Below are positions 1-9,205 of a stretch of 64,000 nucleotides of DNA, piece after piece. The position numbers were made by a program, and so were the translations under genes. Under the pieces are notes generated by a model, which had not been told where the DNA came from, searched no databases, and worked only from the letters and a program-made list of their open reading frames with translations. Origin of the DNA: Enhygromyxa salina (GTDB taxonomy: Bacteria; Myxococcota_A; Polyangia; Nannocystales; Nannocystaceae); contig NZ_JMCC02000002.1 in NCBI RefSeq assembly GCF_000737335.2, positions 62,001 to 126,000 of the forward strand. Direction: 5' to 3'. How positions within the stretch are numbered: the stretch's first letter is position 1; each line of letters starts with the position of its first letter.

Positions 1-46
1 TCGAGCACGAACCGGCTCGCGCGGTTCTGGCCGCCCAGAACGCGAA

Positions 47-84
47 AGAGCCAGCCACTTCGCTCACGAAGCTTGGCTGGCTCT
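47..84. terminator. Strong hairpin, possible terminator of an upstream gene
   Basis: An 11-bp perfect stem (47-57 AGAGCCAGCCA with 74-84) encloses a second 5-bp stem (58-62 CTTCG with 67-71) closed by a 4-nt loop, with a 2-nt bulge at 72-73. No T-tract follows, so the terminator reading is inference; it would serve a plus-strand gene ending before the window. Confidence 0.45.
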
Positions 85-252
85 GGGGTTGCAGGGGCCC
101 CGTCGATCAGTTCGACGATCTCCACCGGAGGGAGGGGGATTCGCCCTTGCGGTTGTGCGCGTCGTCCCACGTGCCGGCCCAAGACGCACGAGAGAAAATT
201 TTGTTCCCACGCGCGAGATGCGGACACCCGGAGTGCTCTATCGTGGGGCTGC

Positions 253-1119
253 ATGCGACGTCGGGAGATCCTCGAAGGCGCGCTGGCGCTTGGTGCGATT
301 GGGCCTGTCAGCCAGGCGATCGGGTGTGTGCAGCCGCCCAGCGGTGCCGCGGGCCAGCAGCAGGCCGCCGCTGCGGGTGCTCGGGCGCCGGCGCGGGTGC
401 TGCAGCGGATCGTCGCACATCCCGCGATCGACGGGGCCGGCGCGACCGTGCAGCGGGTGTTTCCCGGGCCGGATCTGCGGCACCTCGATCCCTTCGTCGT
501 GCTCGATGACTTCGACGTGCGCCGACCCGCCGGCTTTCCTGATCATCCGCACCGTGGGTTCGAGGCGTTCACCTACATGATCGAGGGCGCGTTTCACCAC
601 CGCGACTCGATGGGCAACGACTCGGTGATTGGGCCGGGCGGGACCCAGCGGTTCTCGAGCGGTAGCGGAGCGCGGCATTCGGAGATGCCCGGCACCGATG
701 GGGCCAACCGTGGGCTGCAGCTGTGGGTGAACCTCCCACGGCGGCTCAAGCAGATGGCGCCGAGCTACGCGGGCATCGCTGGGGCGGATATGCCTGTGTT
801 CAACGGGGAGGGGCATGTGTTGCGGGAGGTGGTGGGGCCACGCTCGCCTGTGGTGCTGCAGACGGAGGTGGAGTACTTCGACCTCGAGCTGTTCGCGGAC
901 GCGAGCTTCGAGCATGAGGTGTTGGTGGGGCGTAATGCGTTGATTTATGTGCTCGAGGGGGAGGTCTCGCTGCTGGGTGAGCGGGTTGGTGCGGGGGAGG
1001 CGGTGTTGCCTACTTCGGGGGTGGTGACGATTGGTGGTGTGCGGCGTAGTCGTGTGCTGTGGTTGTCTGGCAAGCCGCATGGGGAGCCGATCAACCAGCG
1101 CGGGCCGTATGTAGATTAG
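253..1119 (+). CDS. Pirin family protein with N-terminal export-like signal
   Basis: Cupin-fold pirin; members include quercetinase-like dioxygenases and iron-binding regulators. The N-terminal cupin carries the family signature: HPHRGFEAFTYMIEG, then HHRDSMGN, GPGGTQRF and GARHSEMP, with metal-ligand positions His-x-His and a later His as expected. The C-terminal cupin is present, so the length of about 288 residues is normal. I chose the ATG at 253 over the upstream in-frame ATG at 73 because MRRREILEGALALGAIG looks like the start of a Tat-type signal ending in a cysteine (AIGC), which suggests an exported, perhaps lipid-anchored, pirin. That localisation is inference; most pirins are cytosolic. 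It stands alone with no operon partner. Confidence 0.88.
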   Translation: MRRREILEGALALGAIGPVSQAIGCVQPPSGAAGQQQAAAAGARAPARVLQRIVAHPAIDGAGATVQRVFPGPDLRHLDPFVVLDDFDVRRPAGFPDHPHRGFEAFTYMIEGAFHHRDSMGNDSVIGPGGTQRFSSGSGARHSEMPGTDGANRGLQLWVNLPRRLKQMAPSYAGIAGADMPVFNGEGHVLREVVGPRSPVVLQTEVEYFDLELFADASFEHEVLVGRNALIYVLEGEVSLLGERVGAGEAVLPTSGVVTIGGVRRSRVLWLSGKPHGEPINQRGPYVD

Positions 1120-1257
1120 GACGTGCGTGGCAAACCGTGGGGAGCTGGGGCAGGCCTCGCACGTGTGTCAGCGGGGGCAGAGGGCTTTTCAGACTCGCGG
1201 GACCACCTACAGGGATAGCAGCGCCGCATGACGCTGGCGGGTGTCGAGCATTCGCCG

Positions 1258-1740
1258 TCAGTCACAGAGCGGACTGTCGCCGCAGAGAACCGGGTCGCCG
1301 CTGACCGTCATCGCGCACAGGCAGGCGCACTCCGGCGGGACATCACCTTCTGTCGCGCACTCCGTCCATCCCTGCGGGGTCGCGCAGTCGTAGGGGTAGA
1401 TCATGAACTCCAGCTGACCTACTTCGGTGCGGTAGTAGGCGTGGGGCTCGGAGGCCTGGCCGACCGGCTGTCCTTCGAGCGCGAAGCAGCGTCCGCTGCC
1501 GGCACTGGTCGTACACGCGTTGGCGTCGATCGCCAGGGTGTCGTGCCAGCGGCATCCGAGCGCCTCGCAGCTCGTGACATCCGGCTCGGCGAGACACGCC
1601 TCGGCGGTTGGCCCCGGGTCTCCACTCTCCGTACTCTCCCCGCTCTCGGCCTCGGGTTCGTTGTCGCAGGCACTCATGATCACGAGCGCGGTTGCGATGA
1701 GCATCACACGTGGGTAGCGATGTCGATGTTGCATGGTCAT
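1258..1740 (-). CDS. Small predicted lipoprotein, function unknown
   Basis: A 160-residue protein beginning MTMQHRHRYPRV, with a hydrophobic core and the lipobox IMSAC, so it should be exported and lipidated. After the cysteine comes a short acidic Glu/Ser linker, then a domain with at least eight cysteines, which suggests disulfide bonds outside the cytoplasm. The start at 1740 (or 1734) is supported by GAGAGG a few bases upstream; the long in-frame extension to 1881 lacks a signal sequence. No family recognised. Cysteine-rich lipoproteins with acidic linkers are frequent in this window. Confidence 0.7.
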   Translation of the reverse strand: MTMQHRHRYPRVMLIATALVIMSACDNEPEAESGESTESGDPGPTAEACLAEPDVTSCEALGCRWHDTLAIDANACTTSAGSGRCFALEGQPVGQASEPHAYYRTEVGQLEFMIYPYDCATPQGWTECATEGDVPPECACLCAMTVSGDPVLCGDSPLCD

Positions 1741-1859
1741 GTGGTTACATCCTCTCGACGTCGTCGAGGCCCTCGGCTGGCTCTCGGTCCTCCACCGTGG
1801 GCGGATGAGGGAGATGTAACTTTGACGTTGTAGGGGTTGCTCATCGAAGCCCAACCGTG

Positions 1860-2180
1860 CCAGACCGTCGCTGGAACGCAACCCACTTGGTCTGCGAATC
1901 GCCGGAAAATGGTATCCAACTCATCGAGTGGTCCGTCGATCAGTCGCTCGAGGGCTCGTCGGGCCTCGTCGAGAAGCCCTCCCAGGCGGCCCCCTCCAAG
2001 TTGCTCGAAGAGGGTCCGCACCCAGCCCGTGTGCGCCGCCTCGAAGTCCTGCCGGTCGGGCTGCTCGAGTACGAACATCCGCACCACGTCATGCAGGTCC
2101 CACGGGGCGTAGGAATCGGCAGCGAACTCGGCGAGACCGCGCTCATGCAGGTCATCGAGCATCTCGCGGACATCTGTTCG
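1860..2180 (-). pseudogene. Fragment of an ATPase-type regulator (NB-ARC-like winged-helix part)
   Basis: The frame reads LDDLHERGLAEF, then WDLHDVVRMFVLEQPDR and a helical stretch to about 1860. The pattern (short-helix, 'ERGL.E', 'LHD..R.F') resembles the winged-helix region that follows the nucleotide-binding domain in NB-ARC/STAND ATPases. Upstream is an in-frame TGA and there is no room for a nucleotide-binding domain, so I read it as a remnant. The similarity is from pattern memory only. Confidence 0.35.
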
Positions 2181-2303
2181 ACGTCAATTTGTCATCGATC
2201 TGTCATCGCTCGCGTTGTGCATATGTCGGTTCCGGGATCGGCGCAGGAACGGGCTGTTGGTGTCTATGGTAGGATCGACTAGACTAGACCGCGCGTCTGG
2301 TCG

Positions 2304-3638
2304 ATGCTAATCTTCCGGGCGATGGAGAAGCTCGCTGCCTATCGGTTGGAACATGACGTCAGCGATGATGCCGCTGCTCGGGCGGTCGAGATCGAGGCGG
2401 TTGTTGGCCTACTGAGGAAATGGTTGAAGCAGAAGAGGGCAGACGACCCTGAGGCAAGCCAAGGGGAGTTCAAGTCTGAGCGCAGCGGTGACTCGGGCTA
2501 CTTCGGATGGCAGCGGGCGGGACACGGAGAGCGTTCCTGGCAGATGTTGCGTCTCGTTGAGGATCTCAGCCGAGGACGTCGCTTCGAGACGTCCGTTTCC
2601 GTTACAGACACGGGTCGATCGGTGATCGTATACGCGACCCTGGCAAGCGGGTTGAGTTCCAGCGCGGTGACGCCGGTACCGACTGACGCGAAGTGTCCGC
2701 GGCCGGTACGTTGGATTCTGGACATGCACGGCGCCTGGTACCATGGCGCGACCAAGATCCGGGGTATGAACCGCGTCGAAGGGCGCGAGGCAGGACGTCA
2801 TTTTGCCGAAGAGATCCGCTTCGCCAATCGAACCCTGCCGCTAATCGTCATCTCAGAGGATGAGGGGGAGTTGTCGCTTCCCAAACTCGACCGAGAACTT
2901 GGCCGGGCGTTAATGGGGTTGGCGAACGTAACGGTGGTGGATGATGGGGCATCATGGGGTTTGACTGACGTCTTGGGGAAGGAAAACTCGTGTTATTGGG
3001 GGGCGGTGCGAGTGTACTGGCCGCGCTATGATGTGAACCGACACCCTTTTTGGCCTGTGAGGCGGTTGCTCGATAGTGCGGCCACGGCAGATCGGTTTGA
3101 GGCGCAACTCCGCAACCAGATCATGCGGATATCCGGCCGCAGCGCCGTGCGACCACCGGAGATCGATGACATCCGGCGCGAAGCCGATCGCGCACGAATG
3201 CAGAACCTCCAGGCACAGCTGAAGTCCTCCGCGGAGTGGGAGGACTTTGCCGAGACGTATTCGCGCGAGAACGAGGAGCTTCGACGGGAAAAGGAAGATT
3301 TGGAGGAGGAGAACGCACGGCTATGCGACGCATTACAGAACGCGGAAGCCCGACTCGGAGCTGAGTCGCCGGGGGATCAGGCAATCGAACCGGAGCCGCC
3401 TGACGCCGATTCGGGACCGAAGCCAGGAGATATTCGATACTACAAAAAAGTTGGATATACTCGCAAACTCGACAAAATGGTCGAGACGAGTGCATGCGGT
3501 CACTCGGCCTGGCAGGCAGCGAATAAGGCCGACAAGGCCAAAAAGGGGATTGAGCGGTATGTGGGCCGACGCAATTGGGCAATGATTCGGCACTGTGGGT
3601 CGTGCACCGGCGGCGGAATGTGGAAAGTTCGCTGGTGA
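2304..3638 (+). CDS. Protein of unknown function with coiled coil and C-terminal Cys/His region
   Basis: A 444-residue protein I do not recognise. Three parts are visible. Residues ~65-260 form a mixed domain with motifs such as GYFGWQRAGHGERSW, WILDMHGAWYHG and LPLIVISEDEGELSLPKLDR. Residues ~290-365 are a charged coiled coil (ENEELRREKEDLEEENARL). The last ~65 residues carry a compact pattern, CGHSAW ... HCGSCTGGGMWKVRW, that could bind a metal. Base composition is lower in GC than the neighbours, with TTA, AAA and TTG codons that are rare elsewhere in the window, suggesting transfer. The ATG at 2322 is an alternative start. It lies between two damaged genes, a context typical of accessory DNA. 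A defence role is speculation. Confidence 0.7.
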   Translation: MLIFRAMEKLAAYRLEHDVSDDAAARAVEIEAVVGLLRKWLKQKRADDPEASQGEFKSERSGDSGYFGWQRAGHGERSWQMLRLVEDLSRGRRFETSVSVTDTGRSVIVYATLASGLSSSAVTPVPTDAKCPRPVRWILDMHGAWYHGATKIRGMNRVEGREAGRHFAEEIRFANRTLPLIVISEDEGELSLPKLDRELGRALMGLANVTVVDDGASWGLTDVLGKENSCYWGAVRVYWPRYDVNRHPFWPVRRLLDSAATADRFEAQLRNQIMRISGRSAVRPPEIDDIRREADRARMQNLQAQLKSSAEWEDFAETYSRENEELRREKEDLEEENARLCDALQNAEARLGAESPGDQAIEPEPPDADSGPKPGDIRYYKKVGYTRKLDKMVETSACGHSAWQAANKADKAKKGIERYVGRRNWAMIRHCGSCTGGGMWKVRW

Positions 3639-3934
3639 GTGCTTCCTCCAAACAGAACGAGTGAAAGTGACGGGGCGCCGGCGTCATCACGGAAGGGTCA
3701 CTTGCACCGAGCGCTTCGCAGAGTCTTCGGTGTCTCGCCGAGGCGAGCGAATTCATGGGGCCGAGCAGTCACCAGGGCTTCAACGACCGTCTTGGGATCT
3801 TGGGTGAGACAAACGAATTGAACGACATCTGGTGCGGTCACGAGTGCTCTGTCATTGCGGTGACCAAAAGATAGTAGCAATTCCGCATTTCGAGGACGCC
3901 GGTCGGCCGTTAGTCACGGAGCGATGCTGAAGCC
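3639..3934. other. Intergenic stretch with a possible gene scrap
   Basis: No convincing gene. On the minus strand, 3698-3880 encodes a plausible-looking 60-residue frame (VVQFVCLTQDPKTVVEAL) without a ribosome-binding site or known family; it may be a remnant. Confidence 0.3.
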
Positions 3935-4714
3935 CTAACAAGCGACACAGATCTTGCCCTCCTTGGGATCATTATCGAGCGCGCGCACGGTCACCAAACC
4001 ACGCATGCTGTCTTCGCCGAACATGATCTGCTCGAGCAACCCGCTCTCGCCGACCTTGACCATCTCGCGGTCCACGTACAACTCGAGTTCGGCCATCCAG
4101 TACGGCAAGACCAGATCGTAGGGCGTCGCCGTTCGCACCTGATAGGTCTCTTTGGTCAAGTTGCTCGGATCGAAGGTCTGCTCGGCCTTGCCCTCGCCCC
4201 CGTACCCCGTCTTCTTCGGCTCGGCCGACCGAGCCGCGAGCAAATCCTCGACCGCGGCACCTCGAGTAGATCGCTAACCCGAAACCCGTGCCCCTCGTGG
4301 GCGCCATGGTGCTCGGCGTAGGCAACCGGCCCGACGATCCGGGCACGGACCACTGTCTTCTCGACGCTCAGCACCTTCGCCGAAATCAGCTCTTGCCGGG
4401 TCTGCGTGTAGTTGGCGACCGGCTCGTTCTCGCTCTCGACCGCGACCACGACTACGTCCTCTTGAGTCATCGCGTTATCGACCGCGTCGTCGGGCGGCTA
4501 CGAATCCTGGGAACTGCTCGTTGAGCACCGCTTGGAGCTCGGGCGGCAGCTCGCCCGCGCTGAGGAGACGACCGTTAGGGTTCGAGTCTTTCGGCTCTGG
4601 CGTGGCAGCTGGACGCGGTGGCCCGCTCGGCACTGGTCCCGGCCGCGCGTCGGGTGAGCTCGACCGCATCCCGTTGTGTTTGTAACACGCACACTTCGGC
4701 CCCGGACCTGCCAT
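3935..4714 (-). pseudogene. Frameshifted gene of unknown function beside the type VI locus
   Basis: Three minus-strand frames read as one protein. Piece 1 starts at ATG 4714 (MAGPGPKCACYKHNGMR) and runs through a Pro-rich linker to LNEQFPGFVAA near 4485. Piece 2 continues in another frame (PDDAVDNAMTQEDVVVVAV) to about 4260. Piece 3 returns to the first frame (AAVEDLLAARSAEPKKTG) and ends ALDNDPKEGKICVAC. Joined, they give about 255 residues, so two single-base indels are implied, either real decay or sequencing error. No family recognised. It is divergent from the TIGR02270 gene (start 4831), so it may once have belonged to the secretion locus. Confidence 0.5.
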
Positions 4715-4830
4715 GTTCAGCTTCCTGTGGAGCGGCGAGCCTGCGTAAGTGGTTGACAAGCTCCGCAGTAGCCCCGAAGATCGTGAACCCAAGCGCAGTC
4801 CTCGAGCTCAACTCAAACATCACCACCAAA

Positions 4831-6165
4831 ATGCTGATCGCTGAAGAGAAGCTGTTGTGGGAGATCGAGCAGGAACACCTGCACGAGGCCGAGTTCTTGA
4901 TCGAGGTCCACGAGGCGGCCCTCGACGCGCCTCAATACACACTCGAAGAGCTCAGCGTGGGCCCCGAACAGCGCCTGCTCGCGCACGTCGACGCCCTGGT
5001 GATTGCCGGGCCTGCTGCCGCACAGCGGGTGCTCCTGCCCACGATCGAGCGCGAGGGTGTTGCGTACGAGAAGGTCGTCGCTGCTGCGATGGCGATGCTC
5101 GCCGAGTCCGATCAAATCGCGTGTGCACGGGTGCTCGCCGTCGTCGATGATGCAGACGCAGATGAGGATCGCCGAAGAGGCGTTGTCCGAGCGCTGCAGC
5201 TCAGCGACCGCGTGGGGATTGACGATTGGCTCATCCGCGGCCTCGCTGACGCACCTGCACCCGGTGTGGCCGCTCGTCTGGAGACGCTCGCCGGTCGCCA
5301 GCATGTTCCTGGTCGGTGGCTTGCTACATATCTCACCAGCGACCATCTCCCAACCGCACGGGCGGCTGCCGCACTCGCGCGATTCGCCGCAGCCGAAGAG
5401 TCATTCACGGATTTAGACCGCCTGGCGCGATCCGAAGATCCAGCGCTTCGACGGATGACCCTCGAGACCGCCTTGATCCGCGGCGTGCCCGGTGCCTGGG
5501 AATCTGCGCTGTACTGGGCGTTCCATCCCGGCGAGTCCCCATTTCGCCGCGCGGCGCTGACGTGGGTTTCGATGCTCGGCGACGCCGACGTGCATGAGCG
5601 AGTCGCCGCTTTGGTGGACGACCCGCGCCACCGCGCGGAGGCGCTGTGGGCGTTGAGCTTTGGCGGACGAACCTCCGCTGTCGATCGCTGCATGAACCTG
5701 CTCGCCAACGAAGAATACGCACGCCTCGCTGGCGAAGTTGTATGTGCCATCGCCGGACTCCCCACGGACGAGGCTCGATTCTGGCGAGACGACCCTCCGG
5801 CCCCCGAAGGACTCCCCCCGCTCGAAGCCGACGACCCGACGGCTGATCTCGTCCCTCCGATCGAGGACAGCCTGCCGCTCCCCGACCCCGACCCGATCAT
5901 CGCATGGTGGCAGGCGCGACGCGGGCATCTCGATCCCACGCTGCGCCATCTCGGCGGCCGCCCGCTCGGACGTGGTGAGCTGGTCGCCGCGTTGTGGCAT
6001 GCACCGCTGCGTCGACGGCATGCGCTGGCGCTCGAGCTAGCGATCCGCAGCAGCACCAACATCCTCATCAACACCCGCGGCCTTTGTCGCGTCCAGTACA
6101 GGCAGCTGCGCAGCTTGTCCGCGCTCGGCCCCGTCGATTGCCAACGAGGCTTCCCGCTTCGGTGA
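4831..6165 (+). CDS. TIGR02270 family HEAT-repeat protein (type VI secretion-associated)
   Basis: A 444-residue alpha-helical repeat protein matching the TIGR02270 pattern: N-terminal LWEIEQEHLHEAEFL followed by weak HEAT repeats (residues ~80-300, e.g. RMTLETALIRGVPGAWESAL) and a C-terminal RRRHALALELAIRSS block. In Proteobacteria these proteins sit beside DUF2169 and PAAR-like genes and are thought to assist effector loading; the exact role is not established. I chose ATG 4831 because homology begins there; the upstream in-frame extension to 4618 is low-complexity. Five bases separate it from the DUF2169 gene, so the two are probably co-transcribed. The final ~25 residues look less conserved than the rest. 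Confidence 0.82.
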   Translation: MLIAEEKLLWEIEQEHLHEAEFLIEVHEAALDAPQYTLEELSVGPEQRLLAHVDALVIAGPAAAQRVLLPTIEREGVAYEKVVAAAMAMLAESDQIACARVLAVVDDADADEDRRRGVVRALQLSDRVGIDDWLIRGLADAPAPGVAARLETLAGRQHVPGRWLATYLTSDHLPTARAAAALARFAAAEESFTDLDRLARSEDPALRRMTLETALIRGVPGAWESALYWAFHPGESPFRRAALTWVSMLGDADVHERVAALVDDPRHRAEALWALSFGGRTSAVDRCMNLLANEEYARLAGEVVCAIAGLPTDEARFWRDDPPAPEGLPPLEADDPTADLVPPIEDSLPLPDPDPIIAWWQARRGHLDPTLRHLGGRPLGRGELVAALWHAPLRRRHALALELAIRSSTNILINTRGLCRVQYRQLRSLSALGPVDCQRGFPLR

Positions 6166-6170
6166 CACCT

Positions 6171-7169
6171 ATGTGGTCCCTCGACAACCGCACCCCCTTT
6201 GCCGCCGAACGAACGTGGGTGCGTGATATCAGCGGGCATCACCACTGGATCGTCGCGGTCAAAGCCACGTACACGGTCAACACGCGGGGAGACTTGGTCT
6301 TGGCCGATGACCAGATCCCGCCGCTGCACGAACCCGAGTATTACGGCGAGCCGGGCGCCTCCAGTATCCGCTACGAAGCAGACCTCATCGCCGCAAAGCC
6401 CGGCACCGACGTGACCCTCAACGCAAACGCGCATACGCCAGGCGGCAAGCCTGCACGCGAGGTCGCCGTGGCGCTGCGGATCAACGGTCGTGCGAAGGTC
6501 CTCACGGTATTCGGCGAGCGCAGCTATGACGGCGTCGTACAGTTGGCCACCAGCGCCCCGGCCGAATTCACGTCGTGTCCGCTCCGCTACGAACTCGCGT
6601 ATGGCGGCTCGGATACCACAGATTCAGACCCCAAGCGACATCGACTCGATCCCAAAAACCCGATCGGCCGAGGCGAGGCCAGCTCCTTGGCAGCCCTGCG
6701 GGGCAAGCCGGCCCACCGCATCGAATACCCAGGCGGGAGCCCAGCACGAAGCGGCCCCGCCGGTTTCGGTGCGCTGGCCAGCTATTGGTCGCCACGGCTC
6801 GAGCTCGCGGGGACCTACGGCCGACACTGGGAGCAAACCAAGCGCCCGCTGCTGCCCGACGACTATGACCCACGCTGCTTGTCATGTTCCCCCCAAGATC
6901 AGCGCCCGCCGGGGCAGTGGCTCATTGGCGGCGAGCGCATCGAATTGGTCAACATGACCCCAAGTGGCGCGATGTCGTTCGAGGTCCCTGGCCACGTATT
7001 CACATTCCGCAGTCTATTCGGACGCAGGTCGCGGGAGCATGTTGGGCAGATCGCCAGCGTGGTGGTCGACGCCGAGGACTCGCGGGTGATCGTGGTATGG
7101 CAATCCAGCCTCGCCGTCGAACCTGATGAGATCGACTATCTCGACAAGACCATCATCGAGGTCACGTGA
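6171..7169 (+). CDS. DUF2169 family type VI secretion accessory protein
   Basis: A 332-residue protein starting MWSLDNRTPFAAERTW, with the family-typical 'W.V.VKATY.......L.L.DEQ.PL' stretch (HHWIVAVKATYTVN, ADDQIPPLHEPEYYGEP), LRYELAYGGSD and NPIGRG. DUF2169 proteins act as adaptors or chaperones for PAAR-like/VgrG-linked effectors, placing them on the secretion spike. ATG 6171 is the natural start; the frame to 5994 overlaps the preceding gene. The central region PIGRG...RIEYPG matches the expected domain order, so it looks intact. It lies between TIGR02270 (5 nt before) and the ketosynthase-like gene (7 nt after). Confidence 0.87.
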   Translation: MWSLDNRTPFAAERTWVRDISGHHHWIVAVKATYTVNTRGDLVLADDQIPPLHEPEYYGEPGASSIRYEADLIAAKPGTDVTLNANAHTPGGKPAREVAVALRINGRAKVLTVFGERSYDGVVQLATSAPAEFTSCPLRYELAYGGSDTTDSDPKRHRLDPKNPIGRGEASSLAALRGKPAHRIEYPGGSPARSGPAGFGALASYWSPRLELAGTYGRHWEQTKRPLLPDDYDPRCLSCSPQDQRPPGQWLIGGERIELVNMTPSGAMSFEVPGHVFTFRSLFGRRSREHVGQIASVVVDAEDSRVIVVWQSSLAVEPDEIDYLDKTIIEVT

Positions 7170-7176
7170 GCCGCTC

Positions 7177-8226
7177 ATGACGACAACAGCGCACGTTTGC
7201 GCGATCGGAGCCCGAACGCCGGTTGGTCTGTTGGCCGAGACCTCCGCCGCCGCCGTCCGGGCTGGCATCTCGCGTATCACCGAACACCCCGTGCTGCTCG
7301 ATCGCCACGGCGAACCGGTCCACGGCTGCATCGACGCCCAGCTCGACCCCGCGCTCAATGGCACGCAGCGGCTGCTCGCGCTCAGCCGCTCCGCGCTCAC
7401 GGAGGTGTTCGACAAGCTCAGCGCGAACACGCAGATCAACGGTTCCGTGGCCGTGTTGCTGGCGCTGCCAGAGCCGCGACCTGGCTGGACCACTGACGAT
7501 AGCCACGCGGTGGCACATGGCCTCGCCACCACACAAGCGCCGGGCGTAGCAGCGCCTCACGTACAGGTGGTCGGCCAAGGCCACGCGGGCGCCCTGCATG
7601 CGCTCGGGCTCGCCACGCAACAGATCGAAGCCGGCGCGCTCGAGCTTTGCATCGTGGGTGGCGTCGACAGCTACTTCGATGGCCCTGTGCTCAACTGGCT
7701 CGACAAGCGCAGGCTGCTCGCCGGCAACTCGCGGGCGGGCTTCATTCCTGGTGAAGCGGCCGCGTTCACCGCTGTCGGCAGCGCCATGGCCCTGCGCGCG
7801 CTCGGGCTCCCCTCACTCGCCACGGTGCGAGGCTGGCATTCGACGATGGCAGCCGATCGTTCCAACGTCACCCCGCCCACTCCTGGCACCGCCCTCGCCG
7901 ACGCGATCAACACCGCGACTCGCGGTCTACAGACACCCCACGAGCGGATCAACGATGTATTGTGCGACATCAACGGTGAGCGCTATCGCAGCGAGGAGTG
8001 GGCGTTCACGATGTTGCACACCCACGCCCGGCTCGTCGACGGGACCCGCTACATCGCGCCGACCAGCGCGTGGGGGGACACCGGCGCCGCGACGGGCTCC
8101 TTGCTGTCGATCCTCGCTGTGCGGGCGTGGGCCCGAGGCTACGCGAGCGGGCCGCTAGCGATGGCCTGGGCCGGATCACTCGGCGGCCTGCGAAGCGCGC
8201 TCGTCTTGCAGGCACCATCTAGCTAA
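7177..8226 (+). CDS. Ketosynthase-fold (thiolase-like) protein of the type VI effector locus
   Basis: A 349-residue protein with a thiolase/beta-ketoacyl synthase layout: CAIGARTPVGL at the N-terminus, LCIVGGVDSYFD in the middle, FIPGEAAAFTAVGSA, and a C-terminal TSAWGDTGAATGSLLS resembling the GH-containing loop of condensing enzymes. It is much shorter than a PKS ketosynthase, lacks a clear TACSS nucleophile and has no acyl carrier nearby. Such proteins recur between DUF2169 and DUF4150 genes in proteobacterial type VI loci, where their chemistry is unknown. It may acylate or scaffold the effector. ATG 7177 was chosen because the earlier in-frame ATG at 7126 lies inside the DUF2169 gene. 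Start-to-stop spacing to both neighbours is under 20 nt. Confidence 0.72.
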   Translation: MTTTAHVCAIGARTPVGLLAETSAAAVRAGISRITEHPVLLDRHGEPVHGCIDAQLDPALNGTQRLLALSRSALTEVFDKLSANTQINGSVAVLLALPEPRPGWTTDDSHAVAHGLATTQAPGVAAPHVQVVGQGHAGALHALGLATQQIEAGALELCIVGGVDSYFDGPVLNWLDKRRLLAGNSRAGFIPGEAAAFTAVGSAMALRALGLPSLATVRGWHSTMAADRSNVTPPTPGTALADAINTATRGLQTPHERINDVLCDINGERYRSEEWAFTMLHTHARLVDGTRYIAPTSAWGDTGAATGSLLSILAVRAWARGYASGPLAMAWAGSLGGLRSALVLQAPSS

Positions 8227-8244
8227 ACTGGAGCGCACGAACCC

Positions 8245-9201
8245 ATGTCCAGCGTCAGCGTTAATTCTCCCAAGACCCCCGTGACCGCGGGCAGCAACGG
8301 CATCGCGGCCGCGACCCTCCCCAACGTCTGCAAGATGCCGGGTCCGCCGGCGCCCTTCGTGCCCACGCCACTGCCCAATATTGCCAAGAGCGGGACGAAG
8401 CCAAAGGGCTTCACCAAAGACGTGAAGATCGAGGGCAAGACGATCGCGGTCAAGGGTGCGAGCTTCGGATCCCAAGGCGACGCGGCGTCCAAGGGTACCG
8501 GCGGGGGTGTGGTCTCGGCCAACACAGATGGGCCGGCGAAATTTGTTGGCCCGGGTTCGCTGGATGTCAAGGCGGAGGGCAAGAGCATCCAATTGTTGAG
8601 TGATCCCATGGTTAACAATTGTGGGCCGAGCGGCAGTCCGCCAAACGCAGCTACGGTCGCAGGTATCATGCAACTCGCACAAGCGATGATGTATCCCGAG
8701 CAGGCCGGTAATACTACAACGGAGTGTACCAGCTCATTCAACCACACCTGGGTTCACCGCGAGGCCTGCGGGAAAAAGCGGATGAGCCAGAAGATCGACG
8801 AAGCAGCGTCGCACCCACTCGAGGGCATACGATTCGAGGCGGCTGCCGCCGCGCACAACAAGGCGACCGGCGACCTCACACGGAGCGGACAGTTGAGCCA
8901 AGAGCCTCACGAGGAAAAGGTGTTTTGGGTGTGTTCAGAGTGCGGCATCGAGCGAGAGGGGGACCAACTCCACGACGACCCCAACGGAGGCCCTCCGCAC
9001 ATGGTCGAGGTCAAGTTCAAGTCAGAGCTGAGCACGCGGGACGCGAAACAACTCGGGCGCAACATTCAGGCTGTCAAACAAGGCAACGCAAGCGGCCTGG
9101 TCTACAAAGTTCCGGCCAGCGGAGGCGGAGACTTCCTCTGCAACCAAATCAAACGACTCGGGGAGGTCGCTGGCCAAGCGATCCGCGTCGTGAGGATCTG
9201 A
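8245..9201 (+). CDS. PAAR-like (DUF4150) type VI effector with putative nuclease tail
   Basis: Residues 1-140 are a PAAR-like DUF4150 domain (AAATLPNVCKMPGPPAP, PLPNIAKSG, SFGSQGDAASKGTGGGV, SDPMVNNCGPSGSPP), which caps the secretion spike. Residues ~150-318 are a cargo domain. It contains a CSECG pair at 230-233 and MVEVKFKSEL (E255, K257), followed by a helix with conserved Gln (AKQLGRNIQAVKQ) and LVYKVP. That E-x-K strand plus Gln helix is compatible with a PD-(D/E)xK-type nuclease, though the upstream acidic residue is not certain. The protein would be a toxin delivered into neighbouring cells. Two following genes are immunity candidates. Nuclease activity is inference; the DUF4150 call is firm. 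Confidence 0.82.
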   Translation: MSSVSVNSPKTPVTAGSNGIAAATLPNVCKMPGPPAPFVPTPLPNIAKSGTKPKGFTKDVKIEGKTIAVKGASFGSQGDAASKGTGGGVVSANTDGPAKFVGPGSLDVKAEGKSIQLLSDPMVNNCGPSGSPPNAATVAGIMQLAQAMMYPEQAGNTTTECTSSFNHTWVHREACGKKRMSQKIDEAASHPLEGIRFEAAAAAHNKATGDLTRSGQLSQEPHEEKVFWVCSECGIEREGDQLHDDPNGGPPHMVEVKFKSELSTRDAKQLGRNIQAVKQGNASGLVYKVPASGGGDFLCNQIKRLGEVAGQAIRVVRI

Positions 9202-9205
9202 AATT

